Positions 17,976 through 26,733 of a stretch of 59,022 bases of DNA are shown here, in pieces (position 1 is the first letter of the stretch; each line of letters starts with the position of its first letter). Source of the stretch: Bacillota bacterium (GTDB taxonomy: Bacteria > Bacillota > Negativicutes > Sporomusales > UBA7701). The position numbers were made by a program, and so were the translations under genes. The stretch spans positions 1 to 59,022 of the forward strand of contig JAEZJM010000026.1 of the NCBI GenBank assembly GCA_023415775.1, given 5' to 3'. The notes below the pieces were generated by a model that saw only the letters and a program-made list of their open reading frames with translations, searched no databases and was not told the origin of the DNA.

Positions 17976-19264
17976 ACCACGCACTTGAGACAGAACTTAC
18001 GGTACCTTTGCAGGTGGAGTTGCTGCCGGTGGTGACCGGCTGTGTCGAGAACTCGGCCCAGGCCTTCGGGCTGCAGCGGAGCGAAGCGCTGGCCCTGGCG
18101 CTGGCTGCGGAGGAGGTTTTCTCCTATCTGGCCGCCAAGGCGGCGGCCGGCCAGAGCCTCCGCGTGACCTGCCGCGGCGGCGGTTATTACGCCGAGGTGG
18201 TCTGCCGGTTCCCTGGCCGGGCTCTGCCGGTGAGGGCGCTCAATATAACGGCCGCCGTGGCTGACGACGAGGCGTCGCTGGAGGAGATGGGCTTTCTGCT
18301 GGCGGCCCGTACCGCCGACAGGCTGGCGATCGCCACCGCAGGCGATATTATGAGTATTTCTTTCGTGAAGGAAAGAGCCTACCCGCCGGCGCCGGAGGAA
18401 GCTCTCCCGCCGTTTGCCGCCAAGGGAGCGTTCCGCGAGTATGGCGGCGAGCCCGAGCTTATCAAGCAGTTCGCCAGGCGGGTGGCCGGCAAATACGGCC
18501 GGCAGGCGCCGCCGTTTTTCCGGTTCCCCGGCAAGGTTGTCGATATGGTGGCCGGCGGCGAGTACGGTGTCGTGATGTTGGCCGACGAAAACCGCAATGT
18601 CGGCGGCGGCATGTTGTGGCGCGGCGACGGCAAAATGGCCGAAGCTTACGGGCCTTATGTTTTCGGCGGGGGCGAAGAGCTGGCCTGCGATGTCGTCGAC
18701 GCCTGCCTGCGGAGATTCGCCCGTACCGGCACGCTTTGCCTGGTTATCCCGGCGGCCACCGCGGAGGCCCCGCGAGATTATTTCGAGCGACTCGGCGAGC
18801 TGCCGCTGATGGTCGACGGCAGCCGCCGCAACGAGCAGGCTTTGTATCGCGAGCTTGAGGAGGACAACGGCTCGCTGGCCTACGTCCATCCCGCCCTGGC
18901 CGATTTCGTGCGGGCCGCGTACGACCGCCTGTGCTTGCCCCGCCAGATCGAGGGGGTCGAGAATCTCGGCGAGGCCCGGTCGCCGCATTCCGCTTTCGCC
19001 GCGAGCATGGACCGGGCGGCGGGCAAGGCGGTGCTGTCGCCCCTGTGGGTGGGCGGGGACGCCGCCGAAAGCCTGGCGGAACATGTGCAGGCTCTCAGGC
19101 GGGAGGGCATCGCCAATATACTGTTCAAGCTGGACGCCGGCGTGGCCGAGCAGGCTCTTCTGGGGCCGGCCCTGCTGGCGGCCGGGTTTCTCCCCCGGCT
19201 GATATTCCCCTGGGAAGGACGGGGCGACGTCATTCTTTTCGCCTACCAAGAGGGGGGAGCGTAG
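17972..19264 (+). CDS. Degenerate HATPase-like domain joined to a GNAT-like region
   Basis: A 430-residue protein. Residues ~5-135 resemble the anti-sigma (RsbW/SpoIIAB-like) HATPase fold, with an AAEEVFSYLAAK helix where active members have an Asn and a MGFLLAARTADRL segment like the usual GLGLxLI helix. I see no DxGxG box, so ATP binding is doubtful. Residues ~150-430 look like a diverged form of the GNAT-like module of the operon's other three copies; it lacks the GFFFGG block. HATPase-GNAT fusions are known in anaerobes as putative signalling proteins. Here it may be a regulator or scaffold of the pathway; the function is unknown. Confidence 0.5.
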   Translation: MNHALETELTVPLQVELLPVVTGCVENSAQAFGLQRSEALALALAAEEVFSYLAAKAAAGQSLRVTCRGGGYYAEVVCRFPGRALPVRALNITAAVADDEASLEEMGFLLAARTADRLAIATAGDIMSISFVKERAYPPAPEEALPPFAAKGAFREYGGEPELIKQFARRVAGKYGRQAPPFFRFPGKVVDMVAGGEYGVVMLADENRNVGGGMLWRGDGKMAEAYGPYVFGGGEELACDVVDACLRRFARTGTLCLVIPAATAEAPRDYFERLGELPLMVDGSRRNEQALYRELEEDNGSLAYVHPALADFVRAAYDRLCLPRQIEGVENLGEARSPHSAFAASMDRAAGKAVLSPLWVGGDAAESLAEHVQALRREGIANILFKLDAGVAEQALLGPALLAAGFLPRLIFPWEGRGDVILFAYQEGGA

Positions 19265-20382
19265 TGAGCAACCGCTTCCCGCCCCTGGAAAGCCTCGTGC
19301 CGCCCCACATCCGCTGTATCGAGCCTTACATACCCAGCAAGCCGGACGACGTCCTCGGCAAGATGTTCGGCTGCCCGCTGATTTACCGCCTCAACAACAA
19401 CGAGAACGCCCTCGGGCCGTCGCCCAAGGCGCTGGCGGCCTTGCAGGCGGCCGACCCCAAGCAGGCGGCGGTGTACCCGAGCGGCGACGCCTATCACCTC
19501 CGCCACAAGCTGGCCGAGCGCTTCGGGCACCCGCCGGACGCGTTTATCGTCGGCAACGGGGCCAACGAACTTATTGCGTTTGTTATTAAGGCTTTCTGTC
19601 AGGAAGGCGACAATATCATAACAGCCGACCGGACCTTTGCCGTGTACGAGTGGGTGGCCGGCTTCTCCGGCTATGAAGCGCGGCTGGCGCCGCTGCGCGA
19701 CTGCGGCTTTGACGACGAAGCCATGCTGGCGGCTGTCGACGGCCGCACCAAGATCATTTTCGTCTGCAATCCCAACAACCCGACAGGCACTTACTGGGAC
19801 GAACGGCGGCTGCGGCGCTTTCTCGACCGGGTCGACGGCCGGCAGATAGTAGTTCTCGACGAAGCTTACGCCGAGTTCGTCGAAGCCGGCGATTTCCCCG
19901 ACGGCATGTCGCTTATCAACGAATACCCGAACCTGGTGGTCTTCCGGACTTTTTCGAAGATGTTCGCGCTGGCGGCGCTTAGGATCGGCTACCTGGCCGG
20001 CAACGAGAAGGTGGTCGAGATCATCCGCCGGACGTGCGTGGTGTACTCGGTGAATAGCCTCGCCCAGGTGGCGGCGATCGCTTCGCTGGAAGACGCCGAC
20101 GAGCATATCGCCCGGACGCGGCGGATGGTGAACGAGGCTAGGGCGTTCCTGCGCCGGGAGCTGTCCCGTCTCGGCCTTTTTCACTTCGGCGACCAGGCGA
20201 ACTATATGGTCGTCCGCCTGCCGATCAGCGATACCCTGGCTTATCGCAAGCTGATGAGGCAGGGCGTTATGGTTAGAACGATGACCGGGTTTCGCTTTCC
20301 CAACCATATAAGGGTCACGCTCGGACCCATCACGGTCATGGAAAAGTTCATCGCCGCCCTTGAGGCGGCTCTGGCCGAGTAG
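19264..20382 (+). CDS. Histidinol-phosphate aminotransferase-like PLP enzyme
   Basis: A 372-residue fold-type I aminotransferase of the HisC class. It has LNNNENALGPSP at the N-terminus, NPNNPTG near residue 165, DEAYAEF, and the PLP lysine in RTFSKMFALAALRIGYL. The GTG at 19264 shares a base with the preceding stop, and AGGGGGGAG precedes it, so it is the last gene of the coupled run. HisC-like enzymes with other substrates are common in natural-product operons. It probably adds or removes an amino group from the pathway intermediate. No other his genes are near, which argues against histidine synthesis. Confidence 0.88.
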   Translation: MSNRFPPLESLVPPHIRCIEPYIPSKPDDVLGKMFGCPLIYRLNNNENALGPSPKALAALQAADPKQAAVYPSGDAYHLRHKLAERFGHPPDAFIVGNGANELIAFVIKAFCQEGDNIITADRTFAVYEWVAGFSGYEARLAPLRDCGFDDEAMLAAVDGRTKIIFVCNPNNPTGTYWDERRLRRFLDRVDGRQIVVLDEAYAEFVEAGDFPDGMSLINEYPNLVVFRTFSKMFALAALRIGYLAGNEKVVEIIRRTCVVYSVNSLAQVAAIASLEDADEHIARTRRMVNEARAFLRRELSRLGLFHFGDQANYMVVRLPISDTLAYRKLMRQGVMVRTMTGFRFPNHIRVTLGPITVMEKFIAALEAALAE

Positions 20383-20529
20383 GCGGCAGGGGGGGGAGGC
20401 GACGGCCCTTCAGGGAATTACGCCGCCGCCTATGACAGCGATATTTATAAGTTTTACGCTCGGCTGGGCATTAGGACGGCGACGGCTGCCGGGGATAATA
20501 TTATTCAGGGTCGGAGGGGTTAATCGGAC

Positions 20530-21630
20530 ATGAGTAAAAAAGGGCTGGCGTTATTTTTATTGATTTTCGGGCTGGCGATTGCGGCTGCCGGGTGCTCGGG
20601 GGCGAAGGAGAGCAAAGCTCCGGCGACGGGGAGCCTCAGGGCGGGGATGATCACCGACGCCGGCACGATCGACGACCGGTCCTTCAACCAGGGGACATGG
20701 GAGGGCATCGTCAGGGCGGGGAAGGAATTCGGCTTTACCCCCAAGTATCTACGCCCGTCGGGGACGACGGAAGCGGATTACGACAAGGAGATCGCCAATC
20801 TCCACGACGCGGGGTACAGCCTGATCGTCACTCCGGGATTCAAGTTCGAAAGCTCTATTTATAAAGCGCAGGACAAATACCCGGATACGAAATTCGTGCT
20901 GCTCGACGGCGTGCCGGCGCCGGGGAACGATTACGGCAAGGCGAAGATCGGGCCCAACACGGTGGCGATCAATTTCGCCGAGCACGAGTCGGGTTTCCTG
21001 GCGGGTATCGCCGCCGCCATGCAGGTGAAAAACGGCGAACTGGGTTTCATCGGCGGGATGGAGATTCCGGGCGTACAGAGGTTTAACTGGGGCTTTCAGC
21101 AGGGGATAAAGTACGCCAACGCCAACTTCGGCACAGATATCAAGGTTAAAGCCGAGAATTTCATTTATCAGGGGACTTTCAACGATATCGCGGCCGGCCA
21201 GCAGCTGGCGGCGCAGATGTACGACCGCGGCGTCAAGGTTATTTTTGCCGCCGCCGGTATCGTGGGCGTCGGCGTGATCAACGAAGCGGTCGCCAGGGCC
21301 AAAGCCGGCCGGGCGGTCTGGGTGATCGGCGTGGATGTGGACCAATACGCCCAGGGTTACTATGATCAGGGGAAGACCAAGTCGGTTATCCTGACTTCGG
21401 CGATGAAGTGCGTGAACCAGGCTTCTTACGATATGGCCAAAAGCGTGGTTAACGGCACTTTCCCCGGCGGCAAGGCGATTGAGTTCAACGTGAAGAACGA
21501 CGGGGTGGGATTGCCCGACCAAAACCCCAATCTTTCCGCCGCAGTCGCCGCCAAGATTAAAGAAGTGGTTGCCGATATGAAAGCCGGCAAGATAGCCGTG
21601 GCCGATAAAGGCGCGGGGCTGCTGCGTTAA
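20530..21630 (+). CDS. BMP-family substrate-binding lipoprotein
   Basis: A 366-residue solute-binding protein. The signal peptide ends in the lipobox AAGC (Cys ~22), so it is tethered to the membrane. The family signature is IDDRSFNQGTWEG near residue 50, and the GFLAG segment around residue 157 is also typical. BMP proteins of this type feed purine nucleosides to ABC importers. GGAGG lies 10 bases upstream. It heads a four-gene ABC set on the same strand 147 bases after the aminotransferase. No terminator is visible between them, so co-expression with the biosynthetic operon is possible. Confidence 0.93.
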   Translation: MSKKGLALFLLIFGLAIAAAGCSGAKESKAPATGSLRAGMITDAGTIDDRSFNQGTWEGIVRAGKEFGFTPKYLRPSGTTEADYDKEIANLHDAGYSLIVTPGFKFESSIYKAQDKYPDTKFVLLDGVPAPGNDYGKAKIGPNTVAINFAEHESGFLAGIAAAMQVKNGELGFIGGMEIPGVQRFNWGFQQGIKYANANFGTDIKVKAENFIYQGTFNDIAAGQQLAAQMYDRGVKVIFAAAGIVGVGVINEAVARAKAGRAVWVIGVDVDQYAQGYYDQGKTKSVILTSAMKCVNQASYDMAKSVVNGTFPGGKAIEFNVKNDGVGLPDQNPNLSAAVAAKIKEVVADMKAGKIAVADKGAGLLR

Positions 21631-21758
21631 GGCTGCGCCGCAAGGCTGCAAGAATCCGGATGAGAGAAGGGTCCGGTGGAAAGGGCGACGCTAAGCGGCT
21701 CTTTTGTCCGGGCCCGCGTTTATGTGGCACGGTTATTAGCGGGATGGGGGGTGGCGGC

Positions 21759-23279
21759 TTGGAGTATGTCGTGGAAATGCAGGGAATCCGTAAGGAGTTC
21801 GCGGGCATCGTCGCCAACGACGACATCGCTTTGGCCGTCCGCGGCGGCGAGATCCACGCGCTGCTGGGCGAGAATGGCGCAGGCAAGTCTTCGCTGATGA
21901 ATATTCTGTTCGGCCTGTATCAGCCTGACGGCGGCCGGATACTGGTGCGCGGGCGCGAGGTGCGGATAGACGGCCCGAACGTCGCCAAGGAGCTGGGGAT
22001 CGGTATGGTCCATCAGCATTTTCAGCTTGTGCATAACCTGACTGTTACCGAGAATATTGTCCTGGGGATCGAGCCCGGCAGGTTCGGAGTCGTCGACACC
22101 AGGGCGGCGGGCGGACGGATAAGGGAGCTGTCGGCGCGCTACGGACTGAACGTCGACCCGGAGGCAAAGATCGAGGATATTTCCGTGGCCATGCAGCAGC
22201 GGGTGGAGATTTTGAAGATGCTGTACCGCGACGCGGCGATCATGATTTTCGACGAGCCGACGGCGGTGCTCACGCCGCAGGAGATCGCCGAGCTTATCGC
22301 GATAATGAAAAACTTCGCCGCCGAGGGGAAGGCGATCATTTTTATCACCCATAAGCTGAAGGAGATAATGGCGGCGGCCGACCGCTGCACGGTTATCAGG
22401 CGCGGACGCCGCGTGGGCACGGTGGAGGTGGCGGCAAGCGGCGAGGAGGAGCTGGCCGAGATGATGGTCGGCCGCCGGGTGCTGCTGAAGGCGGCAAAGG
22501 AGCGGCGCTCGCCGGGCGAGGCTCTCCTGGAAATCGAAAACCTCACCGTCCTCAGCCACAAGAGGCTGCCGGCGGTGAAGGACTTTTCGCTCAGCGTGCG
22601 CGGCGGCGAGATCGTCGGCCTCGCCGGCGTGGGCGGCAACGGGCAGGCGGAACTTGTAGAGGCGATAACCGGCCTCCGGGGGATACAGGCGGGGCGGATC
22701 CTGCTGGGAGGCGAAGATGTTTCGGGACTGACGGTGAAGGAGCGGATCGGGGCGGGGCTGGCCCATGTGCCGGAGGACCGGCATAGGAGGGGCCTGGTGC
22801 TCGACTACAGCGTGGAGGATAATCTGGTGCTGGAGGTGTACGACCGGCCGCCGTTTTCCCGCGGCGGTGTGCTGAGAAGGCCGGCGATCCGGCGCTACGC
22901 CGAGGAGATAATCGCGCAGTTCGATGTCCGCGCCCCGCTGGGAGCGGAGACGGCCGCCAGGTCGTTGTCGGGCGGCAATCAGCAGAAGGCGATAATCGGG
23001 CGGGAGATAAGCCTCGACCCCAAGGTGCTGATCGCCGTTCAGCCGACGCGCGGGCTGGATGTCGGCTCGATCGAGTATATCCACCGGCGGCTTATAGCCC
23101 AGCGGGACGCCGGCCGGGCGGTGCTGCTGGTGTCGCTTGACCTGGAGGAGATATTGAATCTTTCCGACCGCATCGCCGTTATCAGCCACGGGGAGCTTGC
23201 CGGCCTGGTGAGAGCCGAGGACGCCGACGAGAACGATGTCGGGCTGATGATGGCCGGCATCCGGAAGGGGGCGGGCTGA
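21759..23279 (+). CDS. Nucleoside-type ABC transporter, double ATPase subunit
   Basis: About 506 residues with two ABC domains. Domain 1 has Walker A GENGAGKSS and Walker B MIFDEP. Domain 2 has a degenerate Walker A (GVGGNGQAE) and the signature SGGNQQK. This asymmetric pattern is normal for BMP/ribose-type ATPases. The TTG at 21759 is proposed because it gives the N-terminus MEYVVEM, which I remember as typical of this family, with GGGGGG upstream. GTG 21771 and ATG 21744 are alternatives. It energises the two permeases that follow. Confidence 0.92.
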   Translation: MEYVVEMQGIRKEFAGIVANDDIALAVRGGEIHALLGENGAGKSSLMNILFGLYQPDGGRILVRGREVRIDGPNVAKELGIGMVHQHFQLVHNLTVTENIVLGIEPGRFGVVDTRAAGGRIRELSARYGLNVDPEAKIEDISVAMQQRVEILKMLYRDAAIMIFDEPTAVLTPQEIAELIAIMKNFAAEGKAIIFITHKLKEIMAAADRCTVIRRGRRVGTVEVAASGEEELAEMMVGRRVLLKAAKERRSPGEALLEIENLTVLSHKRLPAVKDFSLSVRGGEIVGLAGVGGNGQAELVEAITGLRGIQAGRILLGGEDVSGLTVKERIGAGLAHVPEDRHRRGLVLDYSVEDNLVLEVYDRPPFSRGGVLRRPAIRRYAEEIIAQFDVRAPLGAETAARSLSGGNQQKAIIGREISLDPKVLIAVQPTRGLDVGSIEYIHRRLIAQRDAGRAVLLVSLDLEEILNLSDRIAVISHGELAGLVRAEDADENDVGLMMAGIRKGAG

Positions 23280-23280
23280 T

Positions 23281-24345
23281 TTGCCGATTTTCGACCGGCG
23301 CAGCCGCAAGGAGGCCCTGCTGCTGGTGCTGACCATCCTGGCGGGCCTGGCGGCCGGGGCTGTGCTGATGCTTTTGACTGGCAACGACCCGGCCGCCGGG
23401 TACGGTTTTTTGTTCCGCGGCGGGCTGATGAGCCTGGAACGGGCGGGCAATACGCTGGCGACGGCTGTGCCGCTGATCTTTACCGGGCTGTCTGTGGCGG
23501 TCGCTTTTCAGACCGGGCTTTTCAATATCGGGGCAGCCGGCCAGATGCTGATCGGCGGTTTCTGCGCCGTCGCCGTGGGGCTGACGGCGGATATCCCCAG
23601 GCCGCTGCTGCTGGCGGCGATGGCCGCGGCGGCGGCCGTGAGCGGCGGGGTGTGGGCGGCGGCGGCGGGCTGGTTTAAAGCGCGGTTCAACGTGCACGAG
23701 GTGGTTTCGACGATAATGCTGAACTGGATAGCGTACTGGCTGGTGTACTACCTTGTGCCGGTTTATTTTAAAGGCCCGTTCGCGACGGAATCGCGCAATA
23801 TCCCGGCGGCGGCTTCGCTCCGCACCGGCTGGCTTTCCGGGCTGTTCGACGGCTCGTACATCAACCTGGGCATTTTCCTGGCGATCGCCGCCGTGTTGCT
23901 GTGCGCGTTTCTGCTGCAGCGGACGACGCTGGGCTTCGCGCTGAAGGCGGTGGGGTTCAACCGTTATGCGGCGGAATATGCGGGGATCGACGCCGGCCGC
24001 AGCATCGTGGCGTCGATGGCGATATCCGGGGCGCTGGCGGGACTGGGCGGGATGACGCTTTACTGCGGCTACGCCACCAGCCTGCAGATCGGGGTACTGC
24101 CGTCGCAGGGGATCGACGGGATCGCGGTGGCGCTGCTGGCGTCCAATTCGCCGTGGGGGGTGCTGGCGGCGGCGTTGTTTTTCGGAGTGCTGTATTCCGG
24201 CAAGGGGTTCATGAACGCGATGACGAGCATCCCGCCGGAAATAGCCGATACGATTATCGCCACTATTATCTATTTTGCGGCGACGAGCGCGCTGCTGGAG
24301 AAGGGCGTCGATAAGGTCATGAAGCGGCTGAAGGGAGGGGTATGA
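23281..24345 (+). CDS. Nucleoside-type ABC transporter permease 1
   Basis: A 354-residue membrane protein with about nine hydrophobic segments. The conserved NIGAAGQMLIGGF segment lies near residue 82, and the cytoplasmic coupling segment is GFALKAVGFN. It starts with TTG one base after the ATPase stop. It is the larger of the two BMP-type permeases (NupP/YufP-like). Confidence 0.92.
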   Translation: MPIFDRRSRKEALLLVLTILAGLAAGAVLMLLTGNDPAAGYGFLFRGGLMSLERAGNTLATAVPLIFTGLSVAVAFQTGLFNIGAAGQMLIGGFCAVAVGLTADIPRPLLLAAMAAAAAVSGGVWAAAAGWFKARFNVHEVVSTIMLNWIAYWLVYYLVPVYFKGPFATESRNIPAAASLRTGWLSGLFDGSYINLGIFLAIAAVLLCAFLLQRTTLGFALKAVGFNRYAAEYAGIDAGRSIVASMAISGALAGLGGMTLYCGYATSLQIGVLPSQGIDGIAVALLASNSPWGVLAAALFFGVLYSGKGFMNAMTSIPPEIADTIIATIIYFAATSALLEKGVDKVMKRLKGGV

Positions 24346-24346
24346 C

Positions 24347-25291
24347 GTGTGGGAGCTTGTTGAACGGATCTCGCCTTACGCGATCGCCTTCACCGTGCCG
24401 CTGCTGATAACGGCGACCGGCGGTCTGTACTCCGAGCGCAGCGGCGTGATCAACATCGGGCTGGAGGGTCTGATGGTCGTCGGGTCTTTTGCGGCGGCGC
24501 TGACGATAGCCGCGCTGCAGCCGGTGATGGGCGGCGCGGCGCTGTGGCTGGGGCTGCTGGCGGCGGTGGCGGCGGGGGCGCTGTTTTCGCTGCTGCATGC
24601 GTTCGCGAGCGTCAGCCTGCACGCCAACCAGGTGATTAGCGGAACGGCCATTAATATGATCGCCGGGGCGCTCACGGTGTTCATCGCCCGCAACGTGACA
24701 GGCAGCGGCAACATCCAGGTAAGCCCGTTCGCCCGCTTCGACATTCCGGGGTTGAGCGATTTGCCGGTGGCCGGGAAGCTGCTGTTCGCCAATACCTATC
24801 CGACTACCTGGCTTTGTCTGCTTATTTTCGCGGCGGCCTATTTCGTCCTGTACAGGACGGTTTTCGGGCTGCGCCTGAGGGCCTGCGGGGAGCATCCCCA
24901 GGCGGTGGCCTCGGCGGGGGTGGACGTCCGGCGGATACGCTATGCGGCGGTGGTGATATCGGGGGCCTGCGCCGGACTGGGAGGGGCCATCGTGCTGACA
25001 ACGTATTCGGGGGAGTTTAACGGCACGGTCTTCGGGCTGGGCTTCCTGGCGCTGGCGGCGCTGATATTCGGGCAATGGAAACCGCTCGGCATTTTAGGGG
25101 CGACTTTTTTCTTCGGCTTCGCCAGCACGGCCGCGACGTCGGCCCAGGCTATTCCGGCGCTGGCGTATATTCCCGGCGTGGTGCTCAAGACTTTCCCGTA
25201 TGTCGTGACGCTGCTCGTGCTGGTGGTGTTCTCGAAAACGACCCAGCCGCCGCGCGCGTCCGGCGAGCCCTTCGAGCCGGGGAAACGCTAG
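24347..25291 (+). CDS. Nucleoside-type ABC transporter permease 2
   Basis: A 314-residue membrane protein with the GVINIGLEGLMVVGSF segment near residue 30 and the coupling helix GLRLRACGEHPQAVASAGV. These match the NupQ/YufQ class. It starts with GTG one base after permease 1. It completes the importer; purine nucleosides or related bases are the likely cargo by family, not by direct evidence here. Confidence 0.92.
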   Translation: MWELVERISPYAIAFTVPLLITATGGLYSERSGVINIGLEGLMVVGSFAAALTIAALQPVMGGAALWLGLLAAVAAGALFSLLHAFASVSLHANQVISGTAINMIAGALTVFIARNVTGSGNIQVSPFARFDIPGLSDLPVAGKLLFANTYPTTWLCLLIFAAAYFVLYRTVFGLRLRACGEHPQAVASAGVDVRRIRYAAVVISGACAGLGGAIVLTTYSGEFNGTVFGLGFLALAALIFGQWKPLGILGATFFFGFASTAATSAQAIPALAYIPGVVLKTFPYVVTLLVLVVFSKTTQPPRASGEPFEPGKR

Positions 25292-25351
25292 CGGCGCCGA
25301 TATGGAGAGGCGGTTGCCCTGGGGGCGAAAAATGAGACGGAAGCGGAAAGG

Positions 25352-25789
25352 ATGACGGGGATGACGCGGTTGACGGGGGATTTCTTTGCAGGCGGCGAGG
25401 TGCTCTTCGTCGGCTACTCGAGCCGGAACGCCGGCTTCAGCCACAATATTTATAAAGCTTTTACTAAGGCGGGGATACGGGTTTATCCGCTGAACCCCAA
25501 GGGGAGCGCCGACCCGGCGGTGAAGGTGTACCGCAGCCTGGACGAACTGCCCGTTGTGCCGTCGGCGGCTTATGTCCTTCTCGGCGGCGGCAAGGCTGGG
25601 GGGCTCGTCAGCGAGCTGGCGGCGCGCGGCGTGAAGCGCATCCTGTTTCACCTCGGCAAGACGGCGGACGCGGCCGTGCTGGAGGAGTGCCGGGCGCTCG
25701 GGGTGGAGACGGCGGTGGCCTGCCCGCTGATGCTGTTCGGCGGCGGTATCCACTGGCTGCACGGCTGGCTGGCCGACGTGCGGCGGTAG
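25352..25789 (+). CDS. CoA-binding (YccU-like) domain protein
   Basis: A 145-residue Rossmann-fold protein of the small CoA-binding family: LFVGYSSRNAGFSHNIYKAF at the N-terminus, VYPLNPKG, and a C-terminal CPLMLF with the usual conserved Cys-Pro. The fold binds CoA; the cellular role of the family is not settled. It follows the ABC genes by 60 bases and precedes a terminator, so it probably ends that operon. The start is uncertain: ATG 25352 and ATG 25361 both lie very close to their purine-rich sites. Confidence 0.82.
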   Translation: MTGMTRLTGDFFAGGEVLFVGYSSRNAGFSHNIYKAFTKAGIRVYPLNPKGSADPAVKVYRSLDELPVVPSAAYVLLGGGKAGGLVSELAARGVKRILFHLGKTADAAVLEECRALGVETAVACPLMLFGGGIHWLHGWLADVRR

Positions 25790-25800
25790 GATGGATAAGA

Positions 25801-25842
25801 CGAAAACCCCGGTCGGGAGGAACCCGGCCGGGGTTGTGTTTG
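25801..25842 (+). terminator. Rho-independent terminator
   Basis: ACCCCGGTCGGG pairs with CCCGGCCGGGGT (one G-U) around an AGGAA loop, with AAAA before and a T-rich tail after. It closes the ABC/CoA-binding operon. Confidence 0.85.
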
Positions 25843-25924
25843 TATAGGGGCTTTTCGGCGGCGGGTATCTATCGCCGCTTTTCTACTTACACTAGGGATA
25901 AAGCTTGGGAAGGGTGGTTGCTCG

Positions 25925-26179
25925 ATGCCGGTATACAGGGTATTTGTGGACGACGAGGATACGGGGGACTATGTTACGGCCTCCAGCCCCCAGGACGCTT
26001 ACATGGATGTGGCGGCGGCGTGGCCGCTCACGTACGAAACGAAAGTGCGGCTGGAACAGGTCGATTCTCCCGAAGGCCGGCCGGGCTTCCCCGCAGGGCG
26101 GCGGACGATAGCGGACGCAGGGCTGTCGCTGCCGGAGCAGGAGCTGAAGCTGCCCGGCCCGCAGCGGGAGGAGGGGTGA
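25925..26179 (+). CDS. Small hypothetical protein
   Basis: An 84-residue acidic protein, not recognised. The first half (VYRVFVDDEDTGDYVTA, then SPQDAYMDVAAAWPL) predicts a small alpha/beta fold; the second half is proline- and charge-rich and probably flexible. GGAAGGGTGG precedes the ATG. It stands alone between two terminators, with one more tiny ORF after it. Confidence 0.6.
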   Translation: MPVYRVFVDDEDTGDYVTASSPQDAYMDVAAAWPLTYETKVRLEQVDSPEGRPGFPAGRRTIADAGLSLPEQELKLPGPQREEG

Positions 26180-26220
26180 GCTGTCGTTTTAGGCGATTTC
26201 GCAAGACAGGGGATGGTTTC

Positions 26221-26361
26221 GTGGGGGATTCGTTCAGGATCGGGCCGACCAAGGACACGGCCAACACGCGGGTGAGCGGACGGAAGTTCGCCGATTACCG
26301 TGGCCCCGACGGCGGCGGCCCGACCGTGCGGCGCAAGACGCCCGCGGGCACGGGGAAGTGA
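26221..26361 (+). CDS. Very small hypothetical protein
   Basis: A possible 46-residue basic, glycine-rich product (FRIGPTKDTANTRVSGRKFA, C-terminus RRKTPAGTGK). It starts at GTG with GGGG 8 bases upstream, lies 41 bases after the 84-residue ORF, and is followed at once by a terminator. This arrangement supports real translation, but the composition alone does not. Confidence 0.4.
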   Translation: MGDSFRIGPTKDTANTRVSGRKFADYRGPDGGGPTVRRKTPAGTGK

Positions 26362-26373
26362 GGGGGGGCAAGG

Positions 26374-26407
26374 AAAGACCGGCCGGGAGGTACCCGGCCG
26401 TCTTTGG
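26374..26407 (+). terminator. Rho-independent terminator
   Basis: AAAGACCGGCCGGG pairs with CCCGGCCGTCTTT (one bulge) around AGGTA. It follows the 46-residue ORF. Confidence 0.7.
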
Positions 26408-26439
26408 CTGTGTGGGTTGTTTGTGGGGGGGACGGCAGG

Positions 26440-26725
26440 CCGTCTACCCGGCTGGCAGCCAATACTGCCCTTCTTCGGGCCGACAGGCTTCTTGCTCGTC
26501 CTCCGGGCGAACGCGCCGTAAGGCTTGGGCCTTCGCCCGCGAGCACCGTCGCCTACGGGCGTCCATGCCCGAAGGCTCCTCGCGCGTCCGTCCATGGACG
26601 CGCGTGCGGCGGCGTGCGTCCCTGCGCCAACGGCGCGTATTCGCCCTCCGCAATGAGCAAGCGCGCCTGCGGCCCTCGAAGGGCACTGTCGATTATAAGC
26701 GTCGGGTAACGTCGCCCGTTGGATG
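26440..26725 (-). repeat. GC-rich hairpin-dense element, left copy
   Basis: A non-coding stretch with several short hairpins. On the minus strand the order is: hairpin GCGCC-GTT-GGCGC (26636-26624), directly followed by AGGGA (26623-26619). After 23 bases comes a 9-base stem closing an ATGGAC loop (26604-26581). A second stem closes another ATGGAC loop (26570-26557). The same order with different stem bases occurs on the plus strand at 28461-28515. The outer limits are approximate. Confidence 0.55.
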
Positions 26726-26733
26726 GGCTTATT

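Noticed and set aside
14068..20382. Reading the whole region as purine catabolism (xanthine dehydrogenase plus nucleoside importer)
   Set aside because: The ACP, KAS III, ligase and GNAT-like genes are translationally coupled to the Mo-hydroxylase and have no place in purine breakdown. The idea is kept only as a low-scored alternative.
26407..26733. CRISPR array or transposon end
   Set aside because: There are no regularly spaced identical repeats, no cas or transposase genes, and no terminal inverted repeats at the island edges.
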